This document shows, piece by piece, positions 1-5,581 of a stretch of 7,880 bases of DNA. The notes under the pieces are model-generated. The model did no database searches. It saw only the letters and a list, made by a program, of their open reading frames with translations, and had not been told where the DNA came from. The stretch is from an uncultured Lachnospiraceae bacterium (GTDB taxonomy: Bacteria > Bacillota > Clostridia > Lachnospirales > Lachnospiraceae), in the NCBI GenBank assembly GCA_910586405.1, contig CAJUII010000127.1, positions 1-7,880 of the forward strand, in the 5' to 3' direction. Every line of letters begins with the position of its first letter. Position 1 is the first letter of the stretch. Made by a program: the position numbers and the translations under genes.

Positions 1-28
1 CAATTTTTTCAAACTGTTGTATTGGTAA

Positions 29-45
29 TTTATTATAATAATAAA
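29..45. promoter_or_regulatory. AT-rich perfect palindrome, possible operator
   Basis: TTTATTAT at 29-36 is the exact reverse complement of ATAATAAA at 38-45, around a single central A. The dyad contains a TATAAT hexamer (34-39) with no convincing -35 partner. A looser TTGTAT (17-22) / ATACAA (54-59) pair flanks it. It could be a regulator-binding site upstream of the phosphorylase operon, but AT-rich dyads arise easily by chance. Confidence 0.25.
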
Positions 46-86
46 GGATTTCTATACAAATGACAAGGTAAATTCATGAAAACAGG

Positions 87-115
87 TTGTGTTCTTGTCG
101 AATTTTTCATATACT
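87..115 (+). promoter_or_regulatory. Probable sigma-A-type promoter of the phosphorylase operon
   Basis: TTGTGT (87-92) and TATACT (110-115) are separated by 17 bp. The -10 matches the consensus at five of six positions and the -35 at three. Transcription would begin near 122, giving a leader of about 47 nt before the ATG at 169. An inverted repeat, ATGAAAA (76-82) and TTTTCAT (104-110), brackets the -35 and could be an operator. Confidence 0.45.
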
Positions 116-168
116 AGAACTGAGAGGCGGACAATCGTTCACTTACTAGGAAAGGAAAGAAGATACAT

Positions 169-936
169 ATGAATAAAAATAACACTATAAACAAGAATGA
201 CGTACTGACAGACCCTGCCCAAATCGTTCGTCTGGAGCTGGAAAATGCTGGCTATGATATGGATACTATCCATATCCCCAAAAGAGTATTTCTGCTGGCA
301 GACAGCTTTTATGATACTATGCTTTCCAGAAATTGCGGGGAATATAGATATCCGTTGGGCGGAGAACTCTACGTATTTTATGAAAATGAAGAAGTCGGAT
401 TTATCAAAGGGCATATGTGTTCGCCCGCAATTGCAACGCAGGCGGAGGATTTGATTGCGGGCGGCGTTGAGGAATTGATTCACATAGGTTTTGCGGGCGG
501 TTTGCAGACCGATTTGAAGCCGGGAGATATCGTGCTGACAGACGGTGCATACAATGACACAGCGGTTGCAAGACTGTATGGATTTGATGAGGAGATCATC
601 GACGCCACGAAAGCACTGACAGACGGTCTTGACAGGCTTCTCACCCAAAATGCCATTTCATTTCGAAGGGGAAAACACTGGACCACCGACGCGGGATACC
701 ACGAGACATGGGGGCAGATTATAGACTACAGGGAAAAAGGCGCTTTATGCGTGGAGATGGAAGGCGTAGGGCTATTTACAATCGCAAACTATAGAAAATG
801 CGCAGCGTCAGCAATCTATGTGATTTCAGATGTGTTTGATGAGAACCGCTGGGAATTAGGCTGGGGCGAAAGCAATCTGGGCGCGTCCATTGACAAAATA
901 ACAGACGTGATAATTTCTCATTTTATGGAGGTGTGA
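169..936 (+). CDS. Nucleoside phosphorylase-family protein (PNP/UDP phosphorylase fold)
   Basis: This 255-residue protein is close to the usual length of the purine/uridine phosphorylase superfamily, cytosolic enzymes that split nucleosides with phosphate into base and ribose-1-phosphate. Seen in the sequence: a glycine-rich HIGFAGGL segment at 105-112 followed by KPGDIVL (the family's phosphate/ribose loop region), WTTDAGYHE at 171-179, CVEMEG at 194-199 (the ribose/base-contacting Glu-Met-Glu), and SD at 220-221, where related enzymes carry the catalytic Asp. The set of motifs supports an active enzyme, but substrate (purine, uridine or other) cannot be read from sequence. The ATG at 169 follows a purine-rich AGGAAAGGAAAG (149-160). 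The first 15-20 residues are polar and non-conserved in appearance. The stop sits just before the next gene, so it heads a three-gene operon. Confidence 0.85.
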   Translation: MNKNNTINKNDVLTDPAQIVRLELENAGYDMDTIHIPKRVFLLADSFYDTMLSRNCGEYRYPLGGELYVFYENEEVGFIKGHMCSPAIATQAEDLIAGGVEELIHIGFAGGLQTDLKPGDIVLTDGAYNDTAVARLYGFDEEIIDATKALTDGLDRLLTQNAISFRRGKHWTTDAGYHETWGQIIDYREKGALCVEMEGVGLFTIANYRKCAASAIYVISDVFDENRWELGWGESNLGASIDKITDVIISHFMEV

Positions 937-938
937 AC

Positions 939-1283
939 ATGGAGGGGCGGATATTGGGTTTTATAGTAGTCTGTATGATTGGGGTGGCATTTCTTTGCTG
1001 GGCTGTTTATGCATGGTTTTCAAAGAAACCAAGACCAATGGGATTTTGGGTAAACGCGGAGATGTTTGAAGTTACGGATATTAAAAAGTATAACCATGCG
1101 ATGTCGAAGCTGTTTGGCACATTTGGCGTTGTGCTGATGGTCTTAGGCTTTCCGCTGCTTGCAGGGCAAAATTCCGCATGGGCAATGCTCTCCATAGTGG
1201 GGGTCATGATCGAAAGCATTGCTGCCATGATGGTTTATGTGCTCGTCATCGAAAAGAAGTACAGAAAGAGGAATACAAAATAA
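939..1283 (+). CDS. Small three-helix membrane protein, unknown function
   Basis: A 114-residue integral membrane protein. Hydrophobic segments fall at about 5-27, 59-77 and 80-105, with a conserved-looking cytosol-facing linker between the first two (KKPRPMGFW, then DIKKYNHAMSKL). Paralogous small membrane proteins with a GFW...D-K-YN pattern occur in Firmicutes and have no assigned role, as far as I recall. The start is set at ATG 939 because GGAGG (927-931) lies 7 nt upstream. The in-frame GTG at 933, which overlaps the preceding stop, has the Shine-Dalgarno only 1 nt away. The tail is strongly basic (KKYRKRNTK), consistent with the positive-inside rule. It sits between the phosphorylase and a methyltransferase and is probably translated from the same mRNA; no functional link can be shown. 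Confidence 0.75.
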   Translation: MEGRILGFIVVCMIGVAFLCWAVYAWFSKKPRPMGFWVNAEMFEVTDIKKYNHAMSKLFGTFGVVLMVLGFPLLAGQNSAWAMLSIVGVMIESIAAMMVYVLVIEKKYRKRNTK

Positions 1284-1295
1284 GAGGTATTACAA

Positions 1296-1979
1296 ATGGA
1301 TATGCGTGTGGATATACAAGAACAATTTAACAAAATCGCAAGAGAATATGATGTAAACCGCAAGAAATTTATTCCCTGCTTTGACGAATTTTACCTGAAA
1401 ACAACAGCGTTCATCACGTCAAATATAGACGCACCAAACAGAGTTATTGATTTGGGGGCGGGAACGGGATTACTGACTTCTTATTGGTATCAGCATTTTC
1501 CCGGCGCTGAATATATCCTTGTCGATATCGCTGATGATATGCTGGACATAGCCCGCAAACGCTTTGACCACATAGAAACCATATCCTATGAAGTCGGTAA
1601 TTATAGTCATAAGCTGCCCGACGCGGCGTTTGATGCAGTGATTTCAGCACTGTCTATTCATCATTTGGAAGATAAGGAGAAAAAGAACTTATTTTCAGAA
1701 CTATATGACCGACTGCCGCAGGGAGGCGTGTTCGTAAACTATGACCAGTTCTGTGCAGGTCAGCCTGAACTGAATCGATGGTTTGACGCCTATTGGGAAA
1801 ACCAGTTGTCAGACCGTGGCCTGACAGACAAGGATATCGCGCTGTGGCGGGAACGCAGGAAATTAGACAGAGAATGCTCTGTAGAACAGGAGACACAGTG
1901 GCTTATACACAGCGGATTTGACCTTGTCAAATGCGTCTATACCTGTCAAAAGTTTTCTGTGATTGTTGCGGTGAAGTAA
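1296..1979 (+). CDS. Class I SAM-dependent methyltransferase
   Basis: A 227-residue Rossmann-fold methyltransferase. Motif I is VIDLGAGTG at 50-58. The acidic residue that normally binds the SAM ribose is D77 in ILVDIA. The post-II/motif IV strand is FDAVISALSIHHL at 112-124, followed by a helix and the LPQGGVFV strand (140-147). The N-terminal stretch FNKIAREYDVNRKKFIPCF resembles the small-molecule/tRNA-modifier (CmoA/UbiE-like) methyltransferase group, but the acceptor cannot be deduced. ATG 1296 follows AAGAGG (1282-1287) with 8 nt spacing; a second in-frame ATG lies two codons later. It is the third gene of the operon, 12 nt after the membrane-protein stop. No terminator hairpin is evident after the stop. 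Confidence 0.88.
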   Translation: MDMRVDIQEQFNKIAREYDVNRKKFIPCFDEFYLKTTAFITSNIDAPNRVIDLGAGTGLLTSYWYQHFPGAEYILVDIADDMLDIARKRFDHIETISYEVGNYSHKLPDAAFDAVISALSIHHLEDKEKKNLFSELYDRLPQGGVFVNYDQFCAGQPELNRWFDAYWENQLSDRGLTDKDIALWRERRKLDRECSVEQETQWLIHSGFDLVKCVYTCQKFSVIVAVK

Positions 1980-1999
1980 TGTGCTGGCAAGGAATTAGA

Positions 2000-2028
2000 T
2001 AGAATATTAAAATATTGTTGTATATAAT
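2000..2028 (+). promoter_or_regulatory. Probable promoter for the small-protein/retropepsin pair
   Basis: A perfect TATAAT at 2023-2028 has a weak -35 (TAGAAT, 2000-2005, three of six) 17 bp upstream. Transcription would begin near 2035, downstream of the possible TTG (2015) and ATG (2030) starts. This argues that the real translation start is the GTG at 2051, preceded by AGGGG (2041-2045). A short AATATT-AA-AATATT dyad (2003-2016) lies in the spacer. Confidence 0.4.
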
Positions 2029-2050
2029 AATGGGAAAGGCAGGGGTGTCT

Positions 2051-2320
2051 GTGGCAGAAACATATGAAGAGGAAGGAATTATTTATTTTGAAGAGCCATA
2101 CAAAACAGATTTATGGGCATGGCTGGACACACATATAGGGCTAGATACATTGTTTGTCAGAAACAGACAAGCACTAGACAATGATGTAATCTATGTCCTG
2201 GCATATGCAAAAGATAAACGTTTTAATGCAAAGTTAAATGAGATTAATAAAAACAGACAGGATACAAGTTTGTACAGAGGTATTCCTGAAGAGGAGGTTT
2301 GCAGCATTGATTCATTTTAG
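2051..2320 (+). CDS. Uncharacterised 89-residue soluble protein
   Basis: I do not recognise a family. The protein starts with an acidic stretch (AETYEEEGIIYFEEPY), then LWAWLDTHIG at 21-30, a predicted beta strand DVIYVLAYA (45-53), a basic helix (KDKRFNAKLNEINKNR, 54-69) and an acidic tail with one Cys. No signal peptide or membrane segment is visible. GTG 2051 is preferred because AGGGG (2041-2045) is 5 nt upstream and a TATAAT lies just before; the longer reading from TTG 2015 or ATG 2030 has no Shine-Dalgarno. Its last 14 bp overlap the start of the retropepsin gene, and its final codons carry that gene's ribosome binding site. Co-expression is therefore very likely. It could be the protease's partner, regulator or substrate, but that is inference from position only. 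Confidence 0.6.
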   Translation: MAETYEEEGIIYFEEPYKTDLWAWLDTHIGLDTLFVRNRQALDNDVIYVLAYAKDKRFNAKLNEINKNRQDTSLYRGIPEEEVCSIDSF

Positions 2321-2780
2321 ATACAACAAGACAACCAGAAGTTATAGAACCTCTTTGGATATACAGAAGAATGAAAAAGATTTTGTATCTATAAAATTTG
2401 ATACAGGGGCAACGAATACTATAATTACTACTGGTGCGCTAGGATTTGATGATGTGCAGACTTCTGTACTTTTGAAGAATATACAAGAGGGCAGATTAAA
2501 ACCGAAGAAATTTACATCAGCATCAGGAAATACCTTCATGGGATATCCGTGTTATTGTGACAATTTGAAGATTGGAAATGTATTGTTAAAAAGATTTTAT
2601 TATTACATAGTTTTGCATAATAATCCAAAAGCTTTGCTAGGAGATGATTTTATTTGCTGTTGTACCTTTAGTCATAGCTTCAAAAGTGACATTATTGTCA
2701 CAGCCTTTCACTCTGAGGAATATGAACAGCAGTGTGGATATCATGCCGATAGTATAGACGTTTTTCAGGCGATGTCTTAA
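2307..2780 (+). CDS. Retropepsin-like (clan AA) aspartic protease
   Basis: A 157-residue single-domain protein with the hallmarks of a retroviral-type pepsin fold. The catalytic loop is IKFDTGATNTII at 29-40 (active-site D32-T33-G34-A35). The glycine-containing flap-like region follows (SASGNTFMGY, 71-80), then the second hydrophobic-hydrophobic-Gly signature ALLGDDFI at 109-116. Retropepsins have one such Asp per chain, so the active enzyme is expected to be a homodimer. No signal peptide or membrane helix is seen, suggesting a cytosolic role. The start is TTG 2307: GAGGAGG (2291-2297) is 9 nt upstream. The longer in-frame ATG at 2238 would add 23 residues encoded within the previous gene and lacks a ribosome site. 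The tail after residue 117 is Cys-, His- and Tyr-rich, with CCC at 117-119, and is unlike the core. Substrate unknown. Confidence 0.72.
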   Translation: MIHFRYNKTTRSYRTSLDIQKNEKDFVSIKFDTGATNTIITTGALGFDDVQTSVLLKNIQEGRLKPKKFTSASGNTFMGYPCYCDNLKIGNVLLKRFYYYIVLHNNPKALLGDDFICCCTFSHSFKSDIIVTAFHSEEYEQQCGYHADSIDVFQAMS

Positions 2781-2794
2781 TGGTTAAGAAGAAA

Positions 2795-2800
2795 TACAAT
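2795..2800 (+). promoter_or_regulatory. Possible -10 element ahead of the ABC exporter leader
   Basis: TACAAT matches TATAAT at five of six positions; the region 17 bp upstream (ATGTCT) matches the -35 only loosely. It is placed correctly to start a transcript just before the GGAGGTG (2819-2825) of the leader ORF. Read-through from the retropepsin gene is an equally good explanation because no terminator is visible between them. Confidence 0.25.
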
Positions 2801-2832
2801 ATAGATTCAAACAGCATTGGAGGTGAATACAC

Positions 2833-2898
2833 TTGAAGAAATTAATCCGAGATAACTACTCAGTACAGTTGATCAAAACTGTTAGCAGATTGTGCTGA
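2833..2898 (+). CDS. Putative leader peptide ORF (21 residues) upstream of the ABC exporter
   Basis: A TTG-initiated ORF encodes a 21-residue peptide, MKKLIRDNYSVQLIKTVSRL plus a final Cys, ending in TGA. It has one of the best ribosome binding sites of the window: GGAGGTG at 2819-2825, 7 nt before the TTG. Codons 10-13 lie on the outer 5' arm and codons 16-19 on the inner 5' arm of the stem-loop described next, and the stop falls in the apical loop. A ribosome translating it must therefore open the structure. That arrangement is typical of leader peptides in attenuation systems. It could also be the decayed N-terminus of a lost gene. The peptide resembles nothing I can name. Confidence 0.45.
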   Translation: MKKLIRDNYSVQLIKTVSRLC

Positions 2899-2934
2899 GG
2901 AACTTTGAACTTGCTGACAGTCGCAACTGTACTG
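2861..2934 (+). promoter_or_regulatory. Two-tier leader stem-loop with alternative pairing to the exporter start site
   Basis: Outer stem: CAGTACAGTTG (2861-2871) pairs perfectly with CAACTGTACTG (2924-2934), 11 bp. Inner stem: ACTGTTAGCAG (2878-2888) pairs with TTGCTGACAGT (2911-2921), 11 pairs including two G-U. A 6/2-nt internal loop separates them and the apical loop is 22 nt. No U-tract follows, so it is not a simple terminator. The core 9-mer AGTACAGTT recurs at 2981-2989, between the exporter's Shine-Dalgarno and its ATG. The 3' arm (2925-2933) could therefore pair with either copy, giving mutually exclusive folds. Regulation is inferred; the sequence identities are seen directly. Confidence 0.6.
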
Positions 2935-2989
2935 ATTCAAAGACACGAATAGGTGGCAGAATGATTGAATTTAGTAAAGGAGTACAGTT

Positions 2990-4708
2990 ATGCGCTATAT
3001 GAAAGAAATTGTAAGAAAAAATAAAATTTGGATTCTTGTATATCTGGCAATTGGATTGTTGAATGCATTTATGGCAAATTATAAGGCGGACTATTTTCAA
3101 AGGATTGTAGACGGTCTGACAGAACGAACAATAACCATTTCTGGAATACTGTTGTACGGTGTGGTGCTTGTTATCAATTATGGAATGAATTATCTGGATG
3201 AGTACCCGACGGCAAAACTGTCCAATGAGATTTATCTGGATTTTAAACTGCTGGCATTACAGAAAATTGGCAGAATGGATTATGCGGAATACCAAAAGCT
3301 CGGCACAGGGAAATTAGTACAGCAGATTGAAAACGGCGCCAATGCAGGGAAAGGAGTCCTCTATAACTTTTGGTTCTGCGTTGTCAGACAAATACTTCCA
3401 ACGATTTTGTTCAGCTTATTTTTTATCTGGAAAATCGACCCCAAGATAACATATTCTCTGCTTGCAGGGTATGTCGTAGTTTTTATTGTGACCAATTTAC
3501 TGCTGAAGGGACTGTATCAGATTAAAGAAAAGATATTGAACAACGAGGAGCAGCTCAATCATTTCCTCGTGCGTGGCTTTATGGAAATGCCTGTTTTTCG
3601 CATGAAGCATCAATTTCCAACCGAGCTTCATAGGGCGTCCCGTGCCAAGCGAAGCATCGTGGCATCAAAAGTCAAAATGACCATGATACATGAAGCCTTT
3701 TTTACCATATTTGCCTTGTTGGTTGCCTGCCTGGATATCGGGCTTATGGTCTATGCGTGGAACAACCGCCAGTTGTCCGTTGGTTCTGTCGTTGCGCTCA
3801 TCACGCTGATTGACAACGCATACACGCCCATTGCCATATTAAATGTCATATATATTCAGTACAAATTGGACAAAGCCGCATGGGTACGGTTTGAAGGACT
3901 GCTGGATTTGAAGGAGGACAGGCAGCTGCAGGAAGGAGAACTTTTTGATGCGTTCTCTAATGAAATTCGTGTTGAAAACGTTTCATTTTCTTATAGTTAT
4001 GAAAATATCGCAGAAAATAACAAGAAAATACTAAACAATGTGAGTCTGACAATTCAGAAGGGGCAAAAGGTGGCATTTGTCGGGGAGTCCGGTTCTGGAA
4101 AATCAACATTGGCAAAAATATTAATCGGCTTGCTCAAGTATGAGTCTGGCGAAATTCTGATTGATGATAAACCATTAAAAAGGTTCTCGCTGGAATCGCT
4201 GTATGAAAAGGTGTCTTATTTCTCTCAGGACACACCCGTATTTGATGGTACAATCAGAGAAAATCTGGTTTTTGAGAAGGAAGTCCTGGAGGACGAACTC
4301 TATACGAGTCTCGAAAATATACAACTGCTGCCACTGCTTGCAGCTTTGGACTGTGGTCTTGACACGAGAATCGGTGAGAAGGGAGCTTGTCTGTCTGGCG
4401 GTGAGAAGCAGCGGCTTGCACTGGCTAGACTATGGTTTGACCATGCAGAGATTGTCGTTTTGGATGAAGCGACATCCGCGCTCGACAATGTCACAGAGCA
4501 CATTGTTATGAAAAATGTTTTGGCACAGGTAAAAGATGCAGCCGTGATTGCAATTGCCCACCGCCTAACTTCCATTCGCGATTTTGACAAAATCTATGTC
4601 TTTCGGGAGGGAAGCATTGTCGGCAGTGGAACTTTTTCTGAGCTGTTGGAAGAGAACGCTTATTTTAACGAATTATATCAAAAGGAGAAGAATTTAGAAT
4701 ACATTTGA
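2990..4708 (+). CDS. ABC exporter, fused transmembrane and ATPase domains
   Basis: A 572-residue half-transporter in the cytoplasmic membrane, expected to work as a homodimer or with an unlinked partner. The N-terminal domain (about 1-310) has six hydrophobic segments, near 13-29, 50-67, 126-146, 150-172, 239-262 and 265-290. The ATPase domain shows every motif: Walker A GESGSGKS at 365-372, Q-loop Gln 413 (YFSQD), signature LSGGEKQ at 468-474, Walker B IVVLDE at 488-493 with catalytic Glu 493, D-loop SALD (496-499) and switch His 524. It should be active. No C39 peptidase domain is fused, so it is not a processing bacteriocin exporter by itself. AAAGGAG (2976-2982) is 7 nt before ATG 2990; ATG 2999 is possible but badly spaced. 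Type I exporters in Firmicutes are often paired; here only one is present. Substrate unknown. Expression may be controlled by the leader structure upstream. Confidence 0.93.
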   Translation: MRYMKEIVRKNKIWILVYLAIGLLNAFMANYKADYFQRIVDGLTERTITISGILLYGVVLVINYGMNYLDEYPTAKLSNEIYLDFKLLALQKIGRMDYAEYQKLGTGKLVQQIENGANAGKGVLYNFWFCVVRQILPTILFSLFFIWKIDPKITYSLLAGYVVVFIVTNLLLKGLYQIKEKILNNEEQLNHFLVRGFMEMPVFRMKHQFPTELHRASRAKRSIVASKVKMTMIHEAFFTIFALLVACLDIGLMVYAWNNRQLSVGSVVALITLIDNAYTPIAILNVIYIQYKLDKAAWVRFEGLLDLKEDRQLQEGELFDAFSNEIRVENVSFSYSYENIAENNKKILNNVSLTIQKGQKVAFVGESGSGKSTLAKILIGLLKYESGEILIDDKPLKRFSLESLYEKVSYFSQDTPVFDGTIRENLVFEKEVLEDELYTSLENIQLLPLLAALDCGLDTRIGEKGACLSGGEKQRLALARLWFDHAEIVVLDEATSALDNVTEHIVMKNVLAQVKDAAVIAIAHRLTSIRDFDKIYVFREGSIVGSGTFSELLEENAYFNELYQKEKNLEYI

Positions 4709-5040
4709 AAAATAAAACCGTGTATATAGAAAAATGGGTTTATAACAAACCCAGACTTATGCCAAACCAGGACGGAAATATCATTCTCATCTCAAAAGGA
4801 TGTTTTGGACCAGTAGAGGTCTATGAGTGGGGCATAGATGCGAACAAACAAGCATATGAACGCTATGAATGGCTCGAGAATGATTTTTATCAAGACGATA
4901 ACTATTGGATTACCATAACGCAGGAACAATTGCTGCAGCAGATCCAGAATGTTATCGTTTTGTTCAGGAACAACGGGTTTCCTGACTGGGCGGAGATGTA
5001 CGAAACAATTCTTGAACAATTAAATTGTGACTTGAAATAA
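4705..5040 (+). CDS. Uncharacterised 111-residue protein, coupled to the ABC exporter
   Basis: Family not recognised. It begins at TTG 4705, overlapping the exporter's stop (TTGA). AAGGAG (4682-4687) lies 17 nt upstream, too far for a standard start, so re-initiation by ribosomes finishing the exporter is the likely mechanism. The protein is soluble-looking and aromatic-rich: a beta-type first half (TVYIEKWVYNKP, then NIILISKG and a FGPVEVYEWG segment), followed by tyrosine- and Asn/Asp-rich YERYEWLENDFYQDDNYW (51-68) and a C-terminal helix beginning ITQEQLLQQIQNVIVLF (71-87) and running to about 106. No Cys pair, signal peptide or membrane span is visible. Tight coupling to an exporter suggests an accessory or self-protection role, but this is only positional inference. 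Confidence 0.7.
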   Translation: MKNKTVYIEKWVYNKPRLMPNQDGNIILISKGCFGPVEVYEWGIDANKQAYERYEWLENDFYQDDNYWITITQEQLLQQIQNVIVLFRNNGFPDWAEMYETILEQLNCDLK

Positions 5041-5095
5041 GGAACTGTAGGAAAATAACCGGTGCAACTTGCGCAGGATATTTTTTACAGTTCCT
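5040..5095. repeat. Palindromic MITE-like element with nested terminator-like hairpin
   Basis: AGGAACTGTA (5040-5049) is the perfect reverse complement of TACAGTTCCT (5086-5095). Pairing continues imperfectly inward (GGAAAATAACC against GGATATTTTTT), making an arm of about 20 nt. Inside, CCGGTGC-AACTT-GCGCAGG (5059-5077) forms a compact hairpin followed at once by ATATTTTTT, a credible intrinsic terminator. TAAGG occurs immediately at the left edge (5038-5042) and again at the right (5095-5099), which could be a target-site duplication. The left TAA is also the stop codon of the preceding gene, and the right end abuts the next gene's ribosome site. It may be a dispersed palindromic repeat, an attenuator within the operon, or both. 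Confidence 0.65.
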
Positions 5096-5109
5096 AAGGG
5101 AGGGAAAAC

Positions 5110-5538
5110 ATGGAGTGGACAAAATTAAACAAGAAAGAAGTTATTTATTACTGTAAATCATTTGAGGTTGATTTCTCTTGTTCGCCATTTAGCTTACAGC
5201 TCGAAGAACTTGTTCTCATGTTTCATTATTATGGAATCGAGCAGTTTACAGTAAAAGATATACAGGATTTTTACCAAAAAATGCAGATACCAAAACCAAA
5301 AAGTCAAGGACTCATCACACCGACTCCCGGCAAAATACGGCAAAGTATAGGGCAGATGCAGAATGTGAAATCTATAGATGAAAATACTTTTGAGATTGTT
5401 CCAGCTAAGAAAGGTCATTTTTTGCCGTTTGATACCAGCATTTATTCCGATGAGATCGAAAAAGGATATCAAGCAGGAATTGCCAGAAGCAGGATTGAGG
5501 GCTATTATGAAAAGTACTGTAATATTTTGAATCTCTAA
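5110..5538 (+). CDS. Uncharacterised 142-residue protein, possible winged-helix fold
   Basis: No family recognised. ATG 5110 has GGGAGGG (5098-5104) 5 nt upstream. The N-terminal part is helical (KLNKKEVIYYCKSFEV, then LQLEELVLMFHYYGIEQF). It is followed by TVKDIQDFYQKMQIPKPKSQ, a PGKIRQSIGQMQ helix (73-84) and a short VKSIDENTFEIV hairpin (86-97). This order of helices plus beta-hairpin is reminiscent of a winged helix-turn-helix, but that is a guess from pattern, without key residues. The C-terminal part (DEIEKGYQAGIARSRIEGYY, 114-133) is charged and helical. No secretion or membrane signal is seen. The gene follows the palindromic element and precedes a lipoprotein by 43 nt, so it may belong to the exporter operon or be separated from it by the nested terminator. 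Confidence 0.65.
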   Translation: MEWTKLNKKEVIYYCKSFEVDFSCSPFSLQLEELVLMFHYYGIEQFTVKDIQDFYQKMQIPKPKSQGLITPTPGKIRQSIGQMQNVKSIDENTFEIVPAKKGHFLPFDTSIYSDEIEKGYQAGIARSRIEGYYEKYCNILNL

Positions 5539-5581
5539 ACTTATGTTGCATCAGGATAGAAAGATGAGAGGAGTGCGTATT

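Noticed and set aside
139..648. 169-codon - strand open frame across the phosphorylase gene
   Set aside because: It is antisense to a gene with clear family motifs, and its translation is Cys/Ile-rich without any domain pattern or ribosome site.
2238..2306. N-terminal extension of the retropepsin from ATG 2238
   Set aside because: There is no Shine-Dalgarno before it and it lies inside the upstream gene, whereas TTG 2307 has GAGGAGG 9 nt upstream.
2961..3002. 13-residue ORF (ATG 2961) ending in ATGA with the in-frame ATG 2999 of the exporter
   Set aside because: The AGGTGG site is only 4 nt from the ATG and the exporter start at 2990 already has a well-spaced AAAGGAG; coupling to 2999 remains possible but is weaker.
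4203..4511. 102-codon + strand frame inside the ABC ATPase domain
   Set aside because: It is out of frame with intact Walker, signature and Walker B motifs and is a shadow of that gene.
5041..5094. Riboswitch upstream of the 142-residue gene
   Set aside because: The structure is a simple near-perfect palindrome with no multi-helix junction or conserved aptamer motif; a repeat or attenuator fits better.
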